A stretch of DNA of 64,000 bases from Aliishimia sp965656085 (GCA_965656085.1 CBFHJA010000012.1:1-64000), one strand, 5' to 3'; shown: positions 51,712-59,823, counted from the stretch's first letter. Notes: generated from the sequence alone by a model not told the origin. Made by a program: numbers and translations.

Positions 51712-52185
51712 GGGCTCCGAGCCCGGTTTGTCGGGTTCTTTCATCTTCCGGGCGCGGACAAGGGCGGTCAGGCTGGTGGTGGTGCCGGCCACGTCGCTGG
51801 TTTCCTCGACGCCGTTGTCGCGCAGCATCACCGTTGCGCCGGGCTGGCCTGCGGGACGTTCTGGCGTCTCCGGAGCGGGCTCTGGATCGGGTGCAACCTC
51901 TTGTTTGTGCTCGATTTTCAGGGGCTCCTCAGGGGGCTCCGGTGCGGTCTCGACCCGCGGGCGGCGGAAGACGAGCATGTGGCGCCAGACCGTGTGATGC
52001 CCTGTGAGGCCGGAGCGCTCGGTGGAGGGCAGGGTGTCGGCGCGCTGGTACTCCCAACCCTCGGCCCCAAGCTCATTCATAAGCTCTTGTAATCCATGGG
52101 CAAACCGATCCTCGGGCGTCTTCACGCCCTTGGCCTTCACCCCCTTGCCCGGCGCCGGAACGACCTTGTATTCAAACCCCGCCAT
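51700..52185 (-). CDS. DUF4177-like protein with acidic/Pro-rich tail
   Basis: A 161-aa protein. The first 90 residues (FEYKVVPAPGKG, then LNELGAEGWEYQRADTLP-like and MLVFRR) fit the small DUF4177 fold. The rest is Pro/Glu-rich and probably disordered (PEPPEEPLKIEHKQEV). Start at 52185 has GGAGAGGCG upstream. The frame stays open upstream for 39 codons through repeat copy D, so an extended product is formally possible but would be repeat-derived. Function unknown. Confidence 0.72.
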   Translation of the reverse strand: MAGFEYKVVPAPGKGVKAKGVKTPEDRFAHGLQELMNELGAEGWEYQRADTLPSTERSGLTGHHTVWRHMLVFRRPRVETAPEPPEEPLKIEHKQEVAPDPEPAPETPERPAGQPGATVMLRDNGVEETSDVAGTTTSLTALVRARKMKEPDKPGSEPSDV

Positions 52186-52253
52186 CACGCCTCTCCTTGC
52201 TGCTTTGCGGGGGTATACCAGCGATGCGGGACGGGGAAAAGCGGGGGCATACA

Positions 52254-52313
52254 GCGTATGGCTGGGCGTATGGCTCGGCGTATGGCAGCTGTACATACGC
52301 ACGCTGCATTAAC
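52254..52313 (+). repeat. GTTAAC/GTATGGC-iteron element, partial copy D
   Basis: Only the right part is present: three GTATGGC iterons at 12-bp pitch (52256, 52268, 52280), then CAGCTGTACATACGCACG and CTGCATTAAC. The terminal ATTAAC supplies the stop codon of the TPR gene (TTA on plus, 52309-52311). The left arm with the paired GTTAAC sites and ATAAAAACAAGG is missing. Confidence 0.78.
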
Positions 52314-54342
52314 CCGGCGGTAAGGCCTCCAGCTTGGCCGCGATGTCGTCCCGCAGCCGCGTGGCCTTGGCATGGTTATAGGACATATGCACCGGATCAA
52401 AGACAGTGAGCGCCGCCGTCACGGCCTCCCATGCGGCCTCCAGATGCGGACGCGGATCCGACGTGGTGTGATGCTCCGCCAACGCCTCCTCAGCAAGCGC
52501 GATATTCTCCTGCGTCAGCGCCCAGTGCACGGGATGCGCGTCGCGGGTATAGACCTCCAGCGCGCTGCGACAGGCAGCGACGGCCTCGGCGAGCAGGTCC
52601 GCGCCGCCGGGGCCCTCGGTGCGGGTGCCTTGCTCTGAGAGGGCATTGCCGAGGTTGTTCTGTGTCATGGCCCAGTCCACGGGATGCGCGGCCTTGGTGC
52701 GGACCTCCAGCGCGCTACGAGACGCGGCGACGGCTTCGGCGAGCAGGTCCGCTCTGCCGGGGCCCTCGGTGCGGCTGCCTTGCTGTTGCAGGGCATTGCC
52801 GAGGTTGTTCTGCGTCGTGGCCCAGTGCACCGGATGCGCGCCCATGGTGTAGACCTCCAGCGCGCTGCGATAGGCGGTGACGGCCTTGGCGAGCAGGTCC
52901 GCGCCGGCGGGGCCCTCGGTGCGGCTGCCTTGCTCTTGCAGGGCTGCGCCGAGGTTGTTCTGTGTCGTGGCCCAGTTCACGGGAAGCGCGCCCTTGGTGC
53001 GGATCTCCAGTGCGCTGCGATAGGCGGCGACGGCCTCGGCGAGCAGGTCCGCGCCGTCTTGCCCCTCAGTGCGGATGCCTTGGTCTTGCAGAGCCGTGCC
53101 GAGGTTGTTCTGTGCCGTGGCCCATGCGTCAGGCAGGAGGCTTTTGGGCACCATAGCTGCGTGTTCCTTAAAGAGCCCAATCGCCTCGCTAAAGAGAGTT
53201 TGTTCGGATGCATGTTGTGCTAGCGATGCGGTTGCATTGGCCAATTGACCGAGCACGACATCCGGGTGGTCTTCGGGGGCCGCTCTCTCATAGGCATCTT
53301 GAAGCAAGGCCCGCGCTGTCAGGCCTGCAAAGTAATTGCCAAAACGGTTGAAGTCTGCTTCCAGCTCCCTTGCGCGATCCACGATTTGTTGAATCTTGGG
53401 GGCATGTCCGAGGCGAAGGCGCAGCAGCGAGACCTCGCACTGCGCGGCGGCGAGCGGGTCGCTGTCAAGATCGGCAAGCATCAGGCGTTGCCGCAAAAGC
53501 GTCTCGCGTGCGGCGGTCAACGCTCGTTCCTGATCGGCAATCTCTGCTTCGGCCTGCGTGATCTCGTCAAGCGCGGCGGGAATATTACCCTCGCGTGCCA
53601 GCGCGTCCGAGCGTGACAGGCTGTCTTGGACGTTCTGGTCAAGGTTTGAGCCTTGCTGGGTGCGTTTGGATTGCTCCGCGAACCGCTCAAGGGTGCGCCC
53701 GATTTCTTCCAACGCGAGAAGCGGGTCGTCTGGCGTTTTGGCGAGGTGTTTCTCGGCAATTCGGTTGATGAGCCTCTCTGTGCGCGCGAGTTCGCGGGCT
53801 TCGAGACTCAGGCCGGGGTTGTTTTGGGTTTGCGCGATGAGTTGTTCTAGAAGTCTGGTTTGTGTGTCCTGCTTTTGATGCAGAATGCGCGTCAGGTGTG
53901 GGCGTAAGGCCGCTTCGAGGTCGGGGTCGTTGCAGGCCGTCTCAAGAAGTGGGCGAACCAGCGCGTCGAAGGCTTTGACGTTCTCATACTTGCGGTATTC
54001 GCTGTCCTTGTCAGACAGCGTCTTGTGCATGGCGGCGAGGATCTGCTCCGCATCGAGGCCGCAGGCTGCGATGGTCTGCGCGCTCGGCATGGACGCTTCG
54101 AGCATTTGCGGCAGGATCGTGCGGGCGTCTGCGGGTTTATCGAAGCGGGGGCTTGCCAGTTCCGTCTGGAAGTCCTTGTCGAGCCGTTTGGCCAGCTTTG
54201 CGAGGTCTGGCTTGCCGGTCAGCCAGTTTTTGATCTGCAAAACCGTGTCGATGCCAAGGGCGGTTGCGGCCGTTCCGGTCGGGTCGACCGAGACAGCAAT
54301 CGCGCCGATGATCAGTTTTCCTGCTTCGAGTGCTCTTGCCAT
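52309..54342 (-). CDS. TPR repeat protein with 50-residue tandem repeats
   Basis: A 677-aa protein. The N-terminal ~190 residues (LIIGAIAVSVDPTGTAA, then KLAKRLDKDFQTELASP) match no family I recognise. A helical/coiled-coil part (about 190-390) follows. From about residue 400 to 650 there are four near-identical 50-residue TPR units and one diverged unit, with the pattern WATTQNNLGxALQEQGxRT, ADLLAEAVAAYRSALEV and HPV. Such TPR arrays bind peptides or proteins and often sit beside NTPase or protease domains in bacterial signalling or defence; no effector domain is present here. The stop codon lies in repeat copy D. The start has CAAGGGGAAATGG upstream. Confidence 0.78.
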   Translation of the reverse strand: MARALEAGKLIIGAIAVSVDPTGTAATALGIDTVLQIKNWLTGKPDLAKLAKRLDKDFQTELASPRFDKPADARTILPQMLEASMPSAQTIAACGLDAEQILAAMHKTLSDKDSEYRKYENVKAFDALVRPLLETACNDPDLEAALRPHLTRILHQKQDTQTRLLEQLIAQTQNNPGLSLEARELARTERLINRIAEKHLAKTPDDPLLALEEIGRTLERFAEQSKRTQQGSNLDQNVQDSLSRSDALAREGNIPAALDEITQAEAEIADQERALTAARETLLRQRLMLADLDSDPLAAAQCEVSLLRLRLGHAPKIQQIVDRARELEADFNRFGNYFAGLTARALLQDAYERAAPEDHPDVVLGQLANATASLAQHASEQTLFSEAIGLFKEHAAMVPKSLLPDAWATAQNNLGTALQDQGIRTEGQDGADLLAEAVAAYRSALEIRTKGALPVNWATTQNNLGAALQEQGSRTEGPAGADLLAKAVTAYRSALEVYTMGAHPVHWATTQNNLGNALQQQGSRTEGPGRADLLAEAVAASRSALEVRTKAAHPVDWAMTQNNLGNALSEQGTRTEGPGGADLLAEAVAACRSALEVYTRDAHPVHWALTQENIALAEEALAEHHTTSDPRPHLEAAWEAVTAALTVFDPVHMSYNHAKATRLRDDIAAKLEALPPG
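52521..53140. repeat. four-plus 150-bp tandem repeats inside the TPR gene
   Basis: The same landmark (GTGGCCCAGT or close variants) recurs at 52521, 52671, 52821, 52971 and 53121, an exact 150-bp period. Units are highly similar at DNA level, so unit gain or loss by recombination is likely. Confidence 0.85.
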
Positions 54343-54469
54343 CTACCCAGTCACCATTTCCCCTTGGGGGGACGGTAGGCGAGAGGATCGGGCTATTCAA
54401 CTCTCAGGTGTGCACGCTGTTCGGCGAGGCCCCGGGTCAGGCCCGGGGCGGGGCGCGGGTAGCGGCGGG

Positions 54470-54670
54470 TCAGGTGCGGGGTGGGGTGTTGGGTTTGGCG
54501 GGGGCCTCGCGGCGGATTGTGGTGAAGGTCGCCGCCGGGCGCCGTGGTTTTTGGGGCTCGGACCACGCCGGAGCGCCGGTGCGATCCGGGCCGAAGAGTT
54601 TTTCGAGCGCGGTCGTGATCCGGAAGCCCCCGCTCGGCTCCATCTTGGCGCGGGTTGTCTGGTCTGTCAT
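54470..54670 (-). CDS. possible small hypothetical protein
   Basis: A 66-aa frame, MTDQTTRAKMEPSGGFRITT onward, basic and proline-rich at the C-terminus, with GGGGGCG upstream of the ATG. It lies between the TPR gene and the thioesterase gene on the same strand. No family recognised and the composition is not decisive, so it may be non-coding. Confidence 0.38.
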   Translation of the reverse strand: MTDQTTRAKMEPSGGFRITTALEKLFGPDRTGAPAWSEPQKPRRPAATFTTIRREAPAKPNTPPRT

Positions 54671-54780
54671 CGCATCGCCCCCATGGTCCGGGTCCCCAAT
54701 CGTCAGGACAGTACCAGCCTACCCGTCAAATTGTCACCACTTCGTTAACAGCTTGGTAAACGTGGGCGGTGGATTGCCGA

Positions 54781-55281
54781 TCAGCGCTTGATGCCCATCG
54801 TGCGGCCCACCCGTTCGGGGCGCGGCAGGGCCGCATGGGCGTCCATCACCGCCTGCATCGCGGCGGCCTGCGCGGGCGGCATCGGGGCCACTTTCGGGCC
54901 GCTTAGGTCGATATGCAGCCCCAACCCCTCGCCGGTGGCCGACAGCCAGCCATCCTCGTGCCACAGCTCTTGGTAGAAGTGGAAGCGCTTTTCGTCGAAG
55001 TCCAGCAATTGAGAGACCACATGCACGCCGTCGCCCTCATGCACCTCGCGCAGGTAACACACGTGGAATTCGGCGGTGAAGGTCGAGTTGCCCGTGTCCT
55101 TGGCATAGTCCGGGCCGAAGCCGAACGCCTCGAACAGCTCATCGGCGCCCCGGTCGAACAGGACGTTGTAATAGGCCATGTTGAGGTGGCCGTTGTAGTC
55201 GATCCATTGCGGCTCCACGCGCATCAGGCGGGAGCGGTGGGGGGCGGCGATTGGGGTGTCCGTCATCGGTGTGTCCGTCAT
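54781..55281 (-). CDS. acyl-CoA thioesterase, 4HBT hotdog fold
   Basis: A 166-aa single hotdog-domain protein. The active-site segment is WIDYNGHLNMAYYNVLFDRG, where the Asp is the usual catalytic residue of 4-hydroxybenzoyl-CoA/YbgC-type thioesterases, followed by the long helix region and TFTAEFHVCYLREVHEGD. Substrate acyl chain unknown. The N-terminus reads MTDTPMTDTP because the first 15 bp are tandemly duplicated, so either ATG (55281 or 55266) may be used. It is 9 bp downstream of bciA, probably in one transcript. Confidence 0.86.
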   Translation of the reverse strand: MTDTPMTDTPIAAPHRSRLMRVEPQWIDYNGHLNMAYYNVLFDRGADELFEAFGFGPDYAKDTGNSTFTAEFHVCYLREVHEGDGVHVVSQLLDFDEKRFHFYQELWHEDGWLSATGEGLGLHIDLSGPKVAPMPPAQAAAMQAVMDAHAALPRPERVGRTMGIKR

Positions 55282-55290
55282 GGGAGGCTT

Positions 55291-56274
55291 TCAGAAAACC
55301 GCGTGATCGCCGCGCTCCACGAGGGAGGGGTCGGCCAGCGCGCGGGCGTAGAAGTCAGGGAGGGTGTCGGTGCCGTATTCGGGCGTGGCGTCCGCGTCGT
55401 AGCGGCCTGTGGCGGGGTCCAGCACGAGCATGGATTCGGTGGCGTAGTAGCGGCCTATGCGGGCGAATTCGGCCTTGTCGGCCATGGGTTTGGCGACGCG
55501 GCCCAATGTGCTCAGGGCCGCGATGATGGTGCTCATGAGGGCGACGGGGACGTGTTTGAACTTGGGCTCTTTGCCTAGCAGCTCGAACAGCGTCTTGCCT
55601 TGGTCCAGCGGGGTCAGGGCCGGGCCGGGGCCGCCGATGGGCAGGATGGCGTTCTGTTTGGTGGGGTCTGTGAGGCAGGTGGTGAGAAAGCGGCCCAAAT
55701 CCGCGTCGGAGATCGGTTTGCAGGCGGTGAGTGTGCCGTCGCCGAAGAGCAGGAACGGCTTGCCGGCCTTGAGGCGGTCCAGTTGGCCCGACAGGGATTT
55801 GAAGAAGGCGGTGGGGCGGATGATGGAGTAGGTCAGGCCGCTGGCAATGAGCGCCTCTTCGGCGGCCAGCTTGGCGTGTTGGAAGGCGAGCAGGGGTTTT
55901 TGGACGCAGATCGCGGAGAGCAGGATGAAGTGCGGCACGCTATGGGCCTTTGCCGCCTCTATGGCCTGCACGGTGGCGGCGTGGTCGATGGCCCAGGCAT
56001 CCGCCGGGTGGCCGGTGCGGGAGGCCAGACAGCAGATCAGCGCGTCAAAGGGGGCGGCTTGAAGGGCGGCGTTGAGGCTGGCGGGGTCGGTCGGATCGCC
56101 GGTCACGATCTGCGCGCCGGGGAGCCGGGCGCGGGTGGCGGGGGTGTCCGAGGCGGGGCGGATCAGGCAGGTCAGCGCATGGCCCGCCTCCAGCAAAGCG
56201 CGCGCGGTGGCGCGGCCAATCGTGCCGGTGGCGCCGAGCAGCAGGACGCGGTGTGGGGAGGGCGGGGTGGTCAT
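55291..56274 (-). CDS. bciA: divinyl (bacterio)chlorophyllide a 8-vinyl-reductase
   Basis: A 327-aa NAD(P)H-dependent atypical short-chain reductase. The N-terminal nucleotide motif is LLLGATGTIGRATARAL. The body carries segments I recognise as specific to BciA: LLSAICVQKPLLAFQHAKL, IIRPTAFFKSLSGQ, FGDGTLTACKPISD, LPIGGPGPALTPLDQG, and the C-terminal ERGDHAVF. BciA reduces the 8-vinyl group in bacteriochlorophyll/chlorophyll synthesis, so the strain probably has photosynthesis genes elsewhere. A general NmrA-like reductase is the weaker alternative. Confidence 0.85.
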   Translation of the reverse strand: MTTPPSPHRVLLLGATGTIGRATARALLEAGHALTCLIRPASDTPATRARLPGAQIVTGDPTDPASLNAALQAAPFDALICCLASRTGHPADAWAIDHAATVQAIEAAKAHSVPHFILLSAICVQKPLLAFQHAKLAAEEALIASGLTYSIIRPTAFFKSLSGQLDRLKAGKPFLLFGDGTLTACKPISDADLGRFLTTCLTDPTKQNAILPIGGPGPALTPLDQGKTLFELLGKEPKFKHVPVALMSTIIAALSTLGRVAKPMADKAEFARIGRYYATESMLVLDPATGRYDADATPEYGTDTLPDFYARALADPSLVERGDHAVF

Positions 56275-56308
56275 CGTGCGGCCAGCTTAGAAAGCGCGCC
56301 GGGGAAGA

Positions 56309-56926
56309 TCAATCGCTGCCGCTGCCGCCGTAGCCGTGTTTCGGGGCGCGGTCCGTGGAGAGCGAGCTGTGGCGCTGCGCGGTTAACGCCTCGATGGCAT
56401 CCGCGAGATGCACCCGGTCGATGTTGCGGTCGCCGCACGCCACACGGATCTTGTGCGCCTCGATCATCACATCCGCATGACGGCACCCCTCGGGCGGCTC
56501 GAAGCGGTAGCTGGCAAGCTCCAGCCGCAGGCCGAGCGGGTCGCGGAAATAGAGCGAGTCCATGAAGCCCCGGTCCACCGGGCCGGAATGGGACACACCG
56601 CGCGCGTCGAGCCGCTCGGCGATCTGCCAGAACGTCGCTTGGCTCACGTTGAGCGCAAGATGGTGCAGCGACCCGGTGGCCTCGGGCACAGCCGAGGGGT
56701 CCGGTTTGCGCGCCTCATTGGTGAAGATCGTGATCAGCCGCCCGTCGCCGGGGTCGAAATAGAGATGGCCCTCGTCCGGGTCGTCGAGATTGGGCTGATC
56801 GAAGATAAAGGGCATCCCCAGCACGCCCTCCCAGAAGTCGAGCGAGGTCTGCCGGTCCGCGCCGATGAGCGTGATGTGATGCACGCCTTGGGTCTGGATT
56901 TTCCTCAACTTGTGTTGGTCTGTCAT
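56309..56926 (-). CDS. VOC (glyoxalase/dioxygenase superfamily) protein
   Basis: A 205-aa vicinal oxygen chelate protein. Metal-ligand positions look present: His in QGVHHITLIGADRQTSLDF, His in GSLHHLALNV, and Glu in DPLGLRLELASY. The paired beta-alpha-beta-beta-beta modules fit, with an unusual 45-residue C-terminal extension rich in charged residues. Related proteins are annotated as ring-cleaving dioxygenases, but the substrate is unknown. Start at 56926 has GGGAGGACAG upstream. Confidence 0.82.
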   Translation of the reverse strand: MTDQHKLRKIQTQGVHHITLIGADRQTSLDFWEGVLGMPFIFDQPNLDDPDEGHLYFDPGDGRLITIFTNEARKPDPSAVPEATGSLHHLALNVSQATFWQIAERLDARGVSHSGPVDRGFMDSLYFRDPLGLRLELASYRFEPPEGCRHADVMIEAHKIRVACGDRNIDRVHLADAIEALTAQRHSSLSTDRAPKHGYGGSGSD

Positions 56927-57022
56927 GGCTGTCCTCCCGATCTCCACGGCGCTCGGGGGCGTTCTACCAAACCGTTTCACCGGAGGACAACGCACTCACC
57001 GCACACCAGACGTGCGCGCCAT

Positions 57023-57080
57023 GTAGGGTGGGCAATTTGCCCACCTTGACGGTTGGTGGTGGGCAGATTGCCCACCCTAC
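57023..57080. repeat. nested palindrome GTAGGGTGGGCA, copy 2
   Basis: The clearest copy: GTAGGGTGGGCAATTTGCCC, then 10 unpaired bases, then the inverted arm ending GATTGCCCACCCTAC. The outer 7-base ends GTAGGGT/ACCCTAC are perfect. It lies 29 bp past the end of the VPLPA-CTERM gene, between it and the VOC gene upstream region. Confidence 0.8.
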
Positions 57081-57109
57081 GGCGTTAGGCGATGATGGAG
57101 CGTGCAGGC

Positions 57110-57724
57110 TCAGGCCGGGGTGCGGCGGCGCAGGCGGAGCGCGGCCATCAGGGCAAGGCCGGAGGCGGCAAGCGGAAGACCTGCAGGCACCGGCACCGGT
57201 GCGAGAGCGGTCACGGAAAAGGTTATGAGCTCGTCAAAATTTCCAACGTTTTTGCGGCCGCCCCCGGCATCGACGAAAGTCACAGACCCTCTGTCGAGGA
57301 TCGTATAATCGGCAAGCTCGGCGATCACGTGCCCGCCCGCCGCATCGAACACGGTTTCGGGCCCTTCGAGGTTTAGGCCCACGGTCTCTATCGTCACGCT
57401 CCCCAGCGCGAAGGAGAAGGTATCAAAGGCATCGAAGCGATCCGTCGGGGGTGAGGTGGGCACTTGGTCCCGAAAGGAAACGTAGCCCGTTCCGGTGCCG
57501 GTATAGGTCATGCCGTCGACGGTGACACGGCTGGAGACGAGGTTGGGCGTTTCCGAAAAGCCCAAGGCTGTATCGTAGACATAGGCCAACTCAAAGGTTT
57601 TCGGAGCCGGGAAGTCGCCGAATGTCGACGTGATCGTGAAGGATGCGTCGAGTTGGAACAGCGACGCTGCGGTTGCCTGCGTTCCGGCAAAGGCAGCGGC
57701 GATGACGAGTGCGTATTTTAACAT
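57110..57724 (-). CDS. VPLPA-CTERM sorting domain protein
   Basis: A 204-aa exported protein. A signal peptide (MLKYALVIAAAFAGTQATA) leads to a beta-rich mature domain (SLFQLDASFTITSTFGDF). The C-terminus is a sorting tag: VPVPAGLPLAASGLALMAAL followed by RLRRR, as in VPLPA-CTERM proteins processed by exosortases. No exosortase is in the window. Start at 57724 has GGGAG 8 bp upstream; a longer start at 57739 is less likely. Function of the mature domain is unknown; PEP-CTERM-like proteins are often linked to exopolysaccharide. Confidence 0.85.
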   Translation of the reverse strand: MLKYALVIAAAFAGTQATAASLFQLDASFTITSTFGDFPAPKTFELAYVYDTALGFSETPNLVSSRVTVDGMTYTGTGTGYVSFRDQVPTSPPTDRFDAFDTFSFALGSVTIETVGLNLEGPETVFDAAGGHVIAELADYTILDRGSVTFVDAGGGRKNVGNFDELITFSVTALAPVPVPAGLPLAASGLALMAALRLRRRTPA

Positions 57725-57889
57725 CAATTGGACTCCCATTAAGATCGGGCAGGCGTACGGCGCGGCTTGGCCGGGGTCAATCTGGCCATTCCTATTTTAG
57801 TTAATTTTTCCAATGACATCCCGGCAGGGTTGAAATGCCGGACTCATCTGTGGGGGAGGGCGTTGCGCGCGTAGCTATCGCGCGAAATC

Positions 57890-57952
57890 GTAGGGTGGGC
57901 AATCTGCCCACCTTTTTGGCGTTGCAGGGGATGGGCAGAGTGCCCGCCCTAT
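57890..57952. repeat. nested palindrome GTAGGGTGGGCA, copy 3
   Basis: GTAGGGTGGGCAATCTGCCC and its inverted partner ATGGGCAGAGTGCCCGCCC lie between the upstream region of the VPLPA-CTERM gene and the end of the 38-aa gene. The left arm is followed by CTTTTTGG, so it could act as a terminator on the plus strand. Confidence 0.75.
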
Positions 57953-57964
57953 GGGCCCGGGCGT

Positions 57965-58081
57965 TTACTCGGCGGGGTGGCGGCGCTCGTTGCGGCGGGC
58001 CGTGCGGCGGGTGTCCCAGATCAGGTAGGCCGCCAAGACAAGGGCGAAGGCCGGGATCGCCAGCAGACTTAGACTGTCCAT
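57965..58081 (-). CDS. 38-residue single-helix membrane protein
   Basis: A tiny frame: ATG at 58081, TAA at 57965-57967. Translation MDSLSLLAIPAFALVLAAYL gives one membrane helix, followed by a strongly basic tail (IWDTRRTARRNERRHPAE). The ATG is one base after the stop of the 74-aa gene, which suggests coupling. No family recognised; positive-inside rule puts the tail in the cytosol. Confidence 0.62.
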   Translation of the reverse strand: MDSLSLLAIPAFALVLAAYLIWDTRRTARRNERRHPAE

Positions 58082-58082
58082 G

Positions 58083-58307
58083 TTATCCGTCCTCCTTTTC
58101 CAAGTATCTCAGAATATAGTGCGCCGCCGCGTGCAAAGCTAGCCCGGTCACGCTGTAAGATACTGTCAAAAGGTTAATCGAGAGTGTGCCGTCGATCAAC
58201 GGGCGCAGAAATGCGAAGCCCAGAAAGGCCAGCGCCAGCGCGTTCAGAAACTGCGCGCGCAGCTTGACCCGCTCGTTATGGGTGCTGAGCGGGTCGCGCG
58301 CGCGCAT
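58083..58307 (-). CDS. 74-residue two-helix membrane protein
   Basis: A small protein with a basic N-terminus (MRARDPLSTHNERVKLRAQF) and two hydrophobic segments (LNALALAFLGFAFLRPLI and INLLTVSYSVTGLALHAAAH), ending LRYLEKEDG. It starts 5 bp after the gatB stop and is followed by the 38-aa gene, so gatB and the two small genes probably form one transcript. No family recognised. Confidence 0.7.
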   Translation of the reverse strand: MRARDPLSTHNERVKLRAQFLNALALAFLGFAFLRPLIDGTLSINLLTVSYSVTGLALHAAAHYILRYLEKEDG

Positions 58308-58311
58308 CGGG

Positions 58312-59823
58312 TCACTGGCCGAGTTTGGCCGTCACGATCTCATTGACCGCTTTGGGGTTTGCCTTCCCGCCCGTCGCCTTCATCACCTGACCCACGAACC
58401 AGCCCGCGAGTTTGGGGTTTTGCTTGGCCTTTTCGACCTGCGCGGGGTTGGCGGAGATGATCTCGTCCACGGCCGCCTCGATCGCGCCGGTGTCTGTGAC
58501 CTGTTTCATGCCTTCGGTCTCAACGATTTCGGCGGGGTCGCGCCCTGTCGTGTAGGCGATCTCGAAGACCTCTTTGGCGATCTTGCCGGAGATCGCGTCC
58601 GAGGCGATCAGGTCGACGATCTGGCCAAGCTGCGCCGGGGTGATCGGGCTTTCGGTGATGTCATGCTCTTCCTTCTTGAGCCGTCCGAAGAGCTCGTTGA
58701 TGACCCAGTTCGCGGCCATCTTGCCGTCGCGGCCCTTGGCAACCTCTTCGAAATAGGCGGCTGAAGCGAGATCGGCGGTCAGCACCGAGGCGTCATAATC
58801 GGCGAGGCCGAAATCGGCGATGAAACGGGCCTTTTTGGCGTCGGGCAGTTCCGGCAGGTGCGCTTCGATGTCGTCCACCCATGCCTGTTCGATCTCCAAG
58901 GGGAGCAGGTCGGGATCGGGGAAATAGCGGTAATCATGCGCCTCTTCCTTGGAGCGCATGGAGCGGGTTTCCTGCTTGTCGGGGTCGAACAGGCGGGTTT
59001 CCTGCACCACCTCGCCGCCGCCCTCGACGATTTTGATCTGGCGGTTCGCCTCGACCATGATCGCCTGCTGGATGAAGCGCATGGAGTTCATGTTCTTGAT
59101 CTCGCAGCGGGTGCCGAGGTGGCTGAAGTCTTGGGTTTCCATGTAGCGCTCATACGCGCCCGGCGTGCAGATCGACACGTTCACATCGGCGCGCAGGTTG
59201 CCGTTCTGCATGTTGCCGTCGCAGGTCCCCAAGTAGAGCATGATCTGGCGCAGCTTGACGATGTATGCCGCGGCCTCTTCGGGCGAGCGGATATCGGGGC
59301 GGCTGACGATCTCCATCAGGGCGACCCCGGTGCGGTTGAGGTCCACGAAGGACATATGCGGGTCCATGTCGTGGATCGATTTGCCCGCGTCCTGTTCGAG
59401 ATGGATGCGTTCGATGCGCACGCGGCGGGCGACGCCCTCGCCAAGCTCCACCAGCACCTCGCCCTCGCCGACGATCGGGTGGTAGAGCTGGGAGATCTGG
59501 TAGCCTTGCGGCAGGTCGGGGTAGAAGTAGTTCTTGCGGTCGAAGGCGGAGCGCAGGTTGATCTCGGCCTTGAGCCCCAGACCCGTGCGCACCGCTTGGG
59601 CGACACATTCCTCGTTGATCACCGGGAGCATGCCGGGCATGCCCGCATCGACGAAGGCGACGTTGGAATTGGGCTCGGCGCCGAATTGGGTGGACGCGCC
59701 GGAGAACAGCTTGGCGCGGGTCGAGACCTGCGCATGGACCTCCATGCCGATCACCAGTTCCCAGTCTTGCTTTGCGCCCGCAATCACCTTGGGTTTCGGG
59801 GTCTCATAGGTCAGGTCGAGCAT
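58312..59823 (-). CDS. gatB: Asp-tRNA(Asn)/Glu-tRNA(Gln) amidotransferase subunit B
   Basis: A 503-aa subunit of GatCAB, which converts misacylated Glu-tRNA(Gln) (and Asp-tRNA(Asn)) to the correct amide. The cradle domain has WELVIGMEVHAQVSTRAKLF, SAFDRKNYFYPDLPQGYQIS, NGNLRADVNVSI and TRCEIKNMNSMRF. The C-terminal YqeY-like domain binds tRNA (TGGKANPKAVNEIVTAKL). Start at 59823 (MLDLTYETPKPKVI) has GGAGACAG upstream; the frame is open further upstream but that sequence is not gatB. gatA and gatC are not nearby. Confidence 0.96.
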   Translation of the reverse strand: MLDLTYETPKPKVIAGAKQDWELVIGMEVHAQVSTRAKLFSGASTQFGAEPNSNVAFVDAGMPGMLPVINEECVAQAVRTGLGLKAEINLRSAFDRKNYFYPDLPQGYQISQLYHPIVGEGEVLVELGEGVARRVRIERIHLEQDAGKSIHDMDPHMSFVDLNRTGVALMEIVSRPDIRSPEEAAAYIVKLRQIMLYLGTCDGNMQNGNLRADVNVSICTPGAYERYMETQDFSHLGTRCEIKNMNSMRFIQQAIMVEANRQIKIVEGGGEVVQETRLFDPDKQETRSMRSKEEAHDYRYFPDPDLLPLEIEQAWVDDIEAHLPELPDAKKARFIADFGLADYDASVLTADLASAAYFEEVAKGRDGKMAANWVINELFGRLKKEEHDITESPITPAQLGQIVDLIASDAISGKIAKEVFEIAYTTGRDPAEIVETEGMKQVTDTGAIEAAVDEIISANPAQVEKAKQNPKLAGWFVGQVMKATGGKANPKAVNEIVTAKLGQ

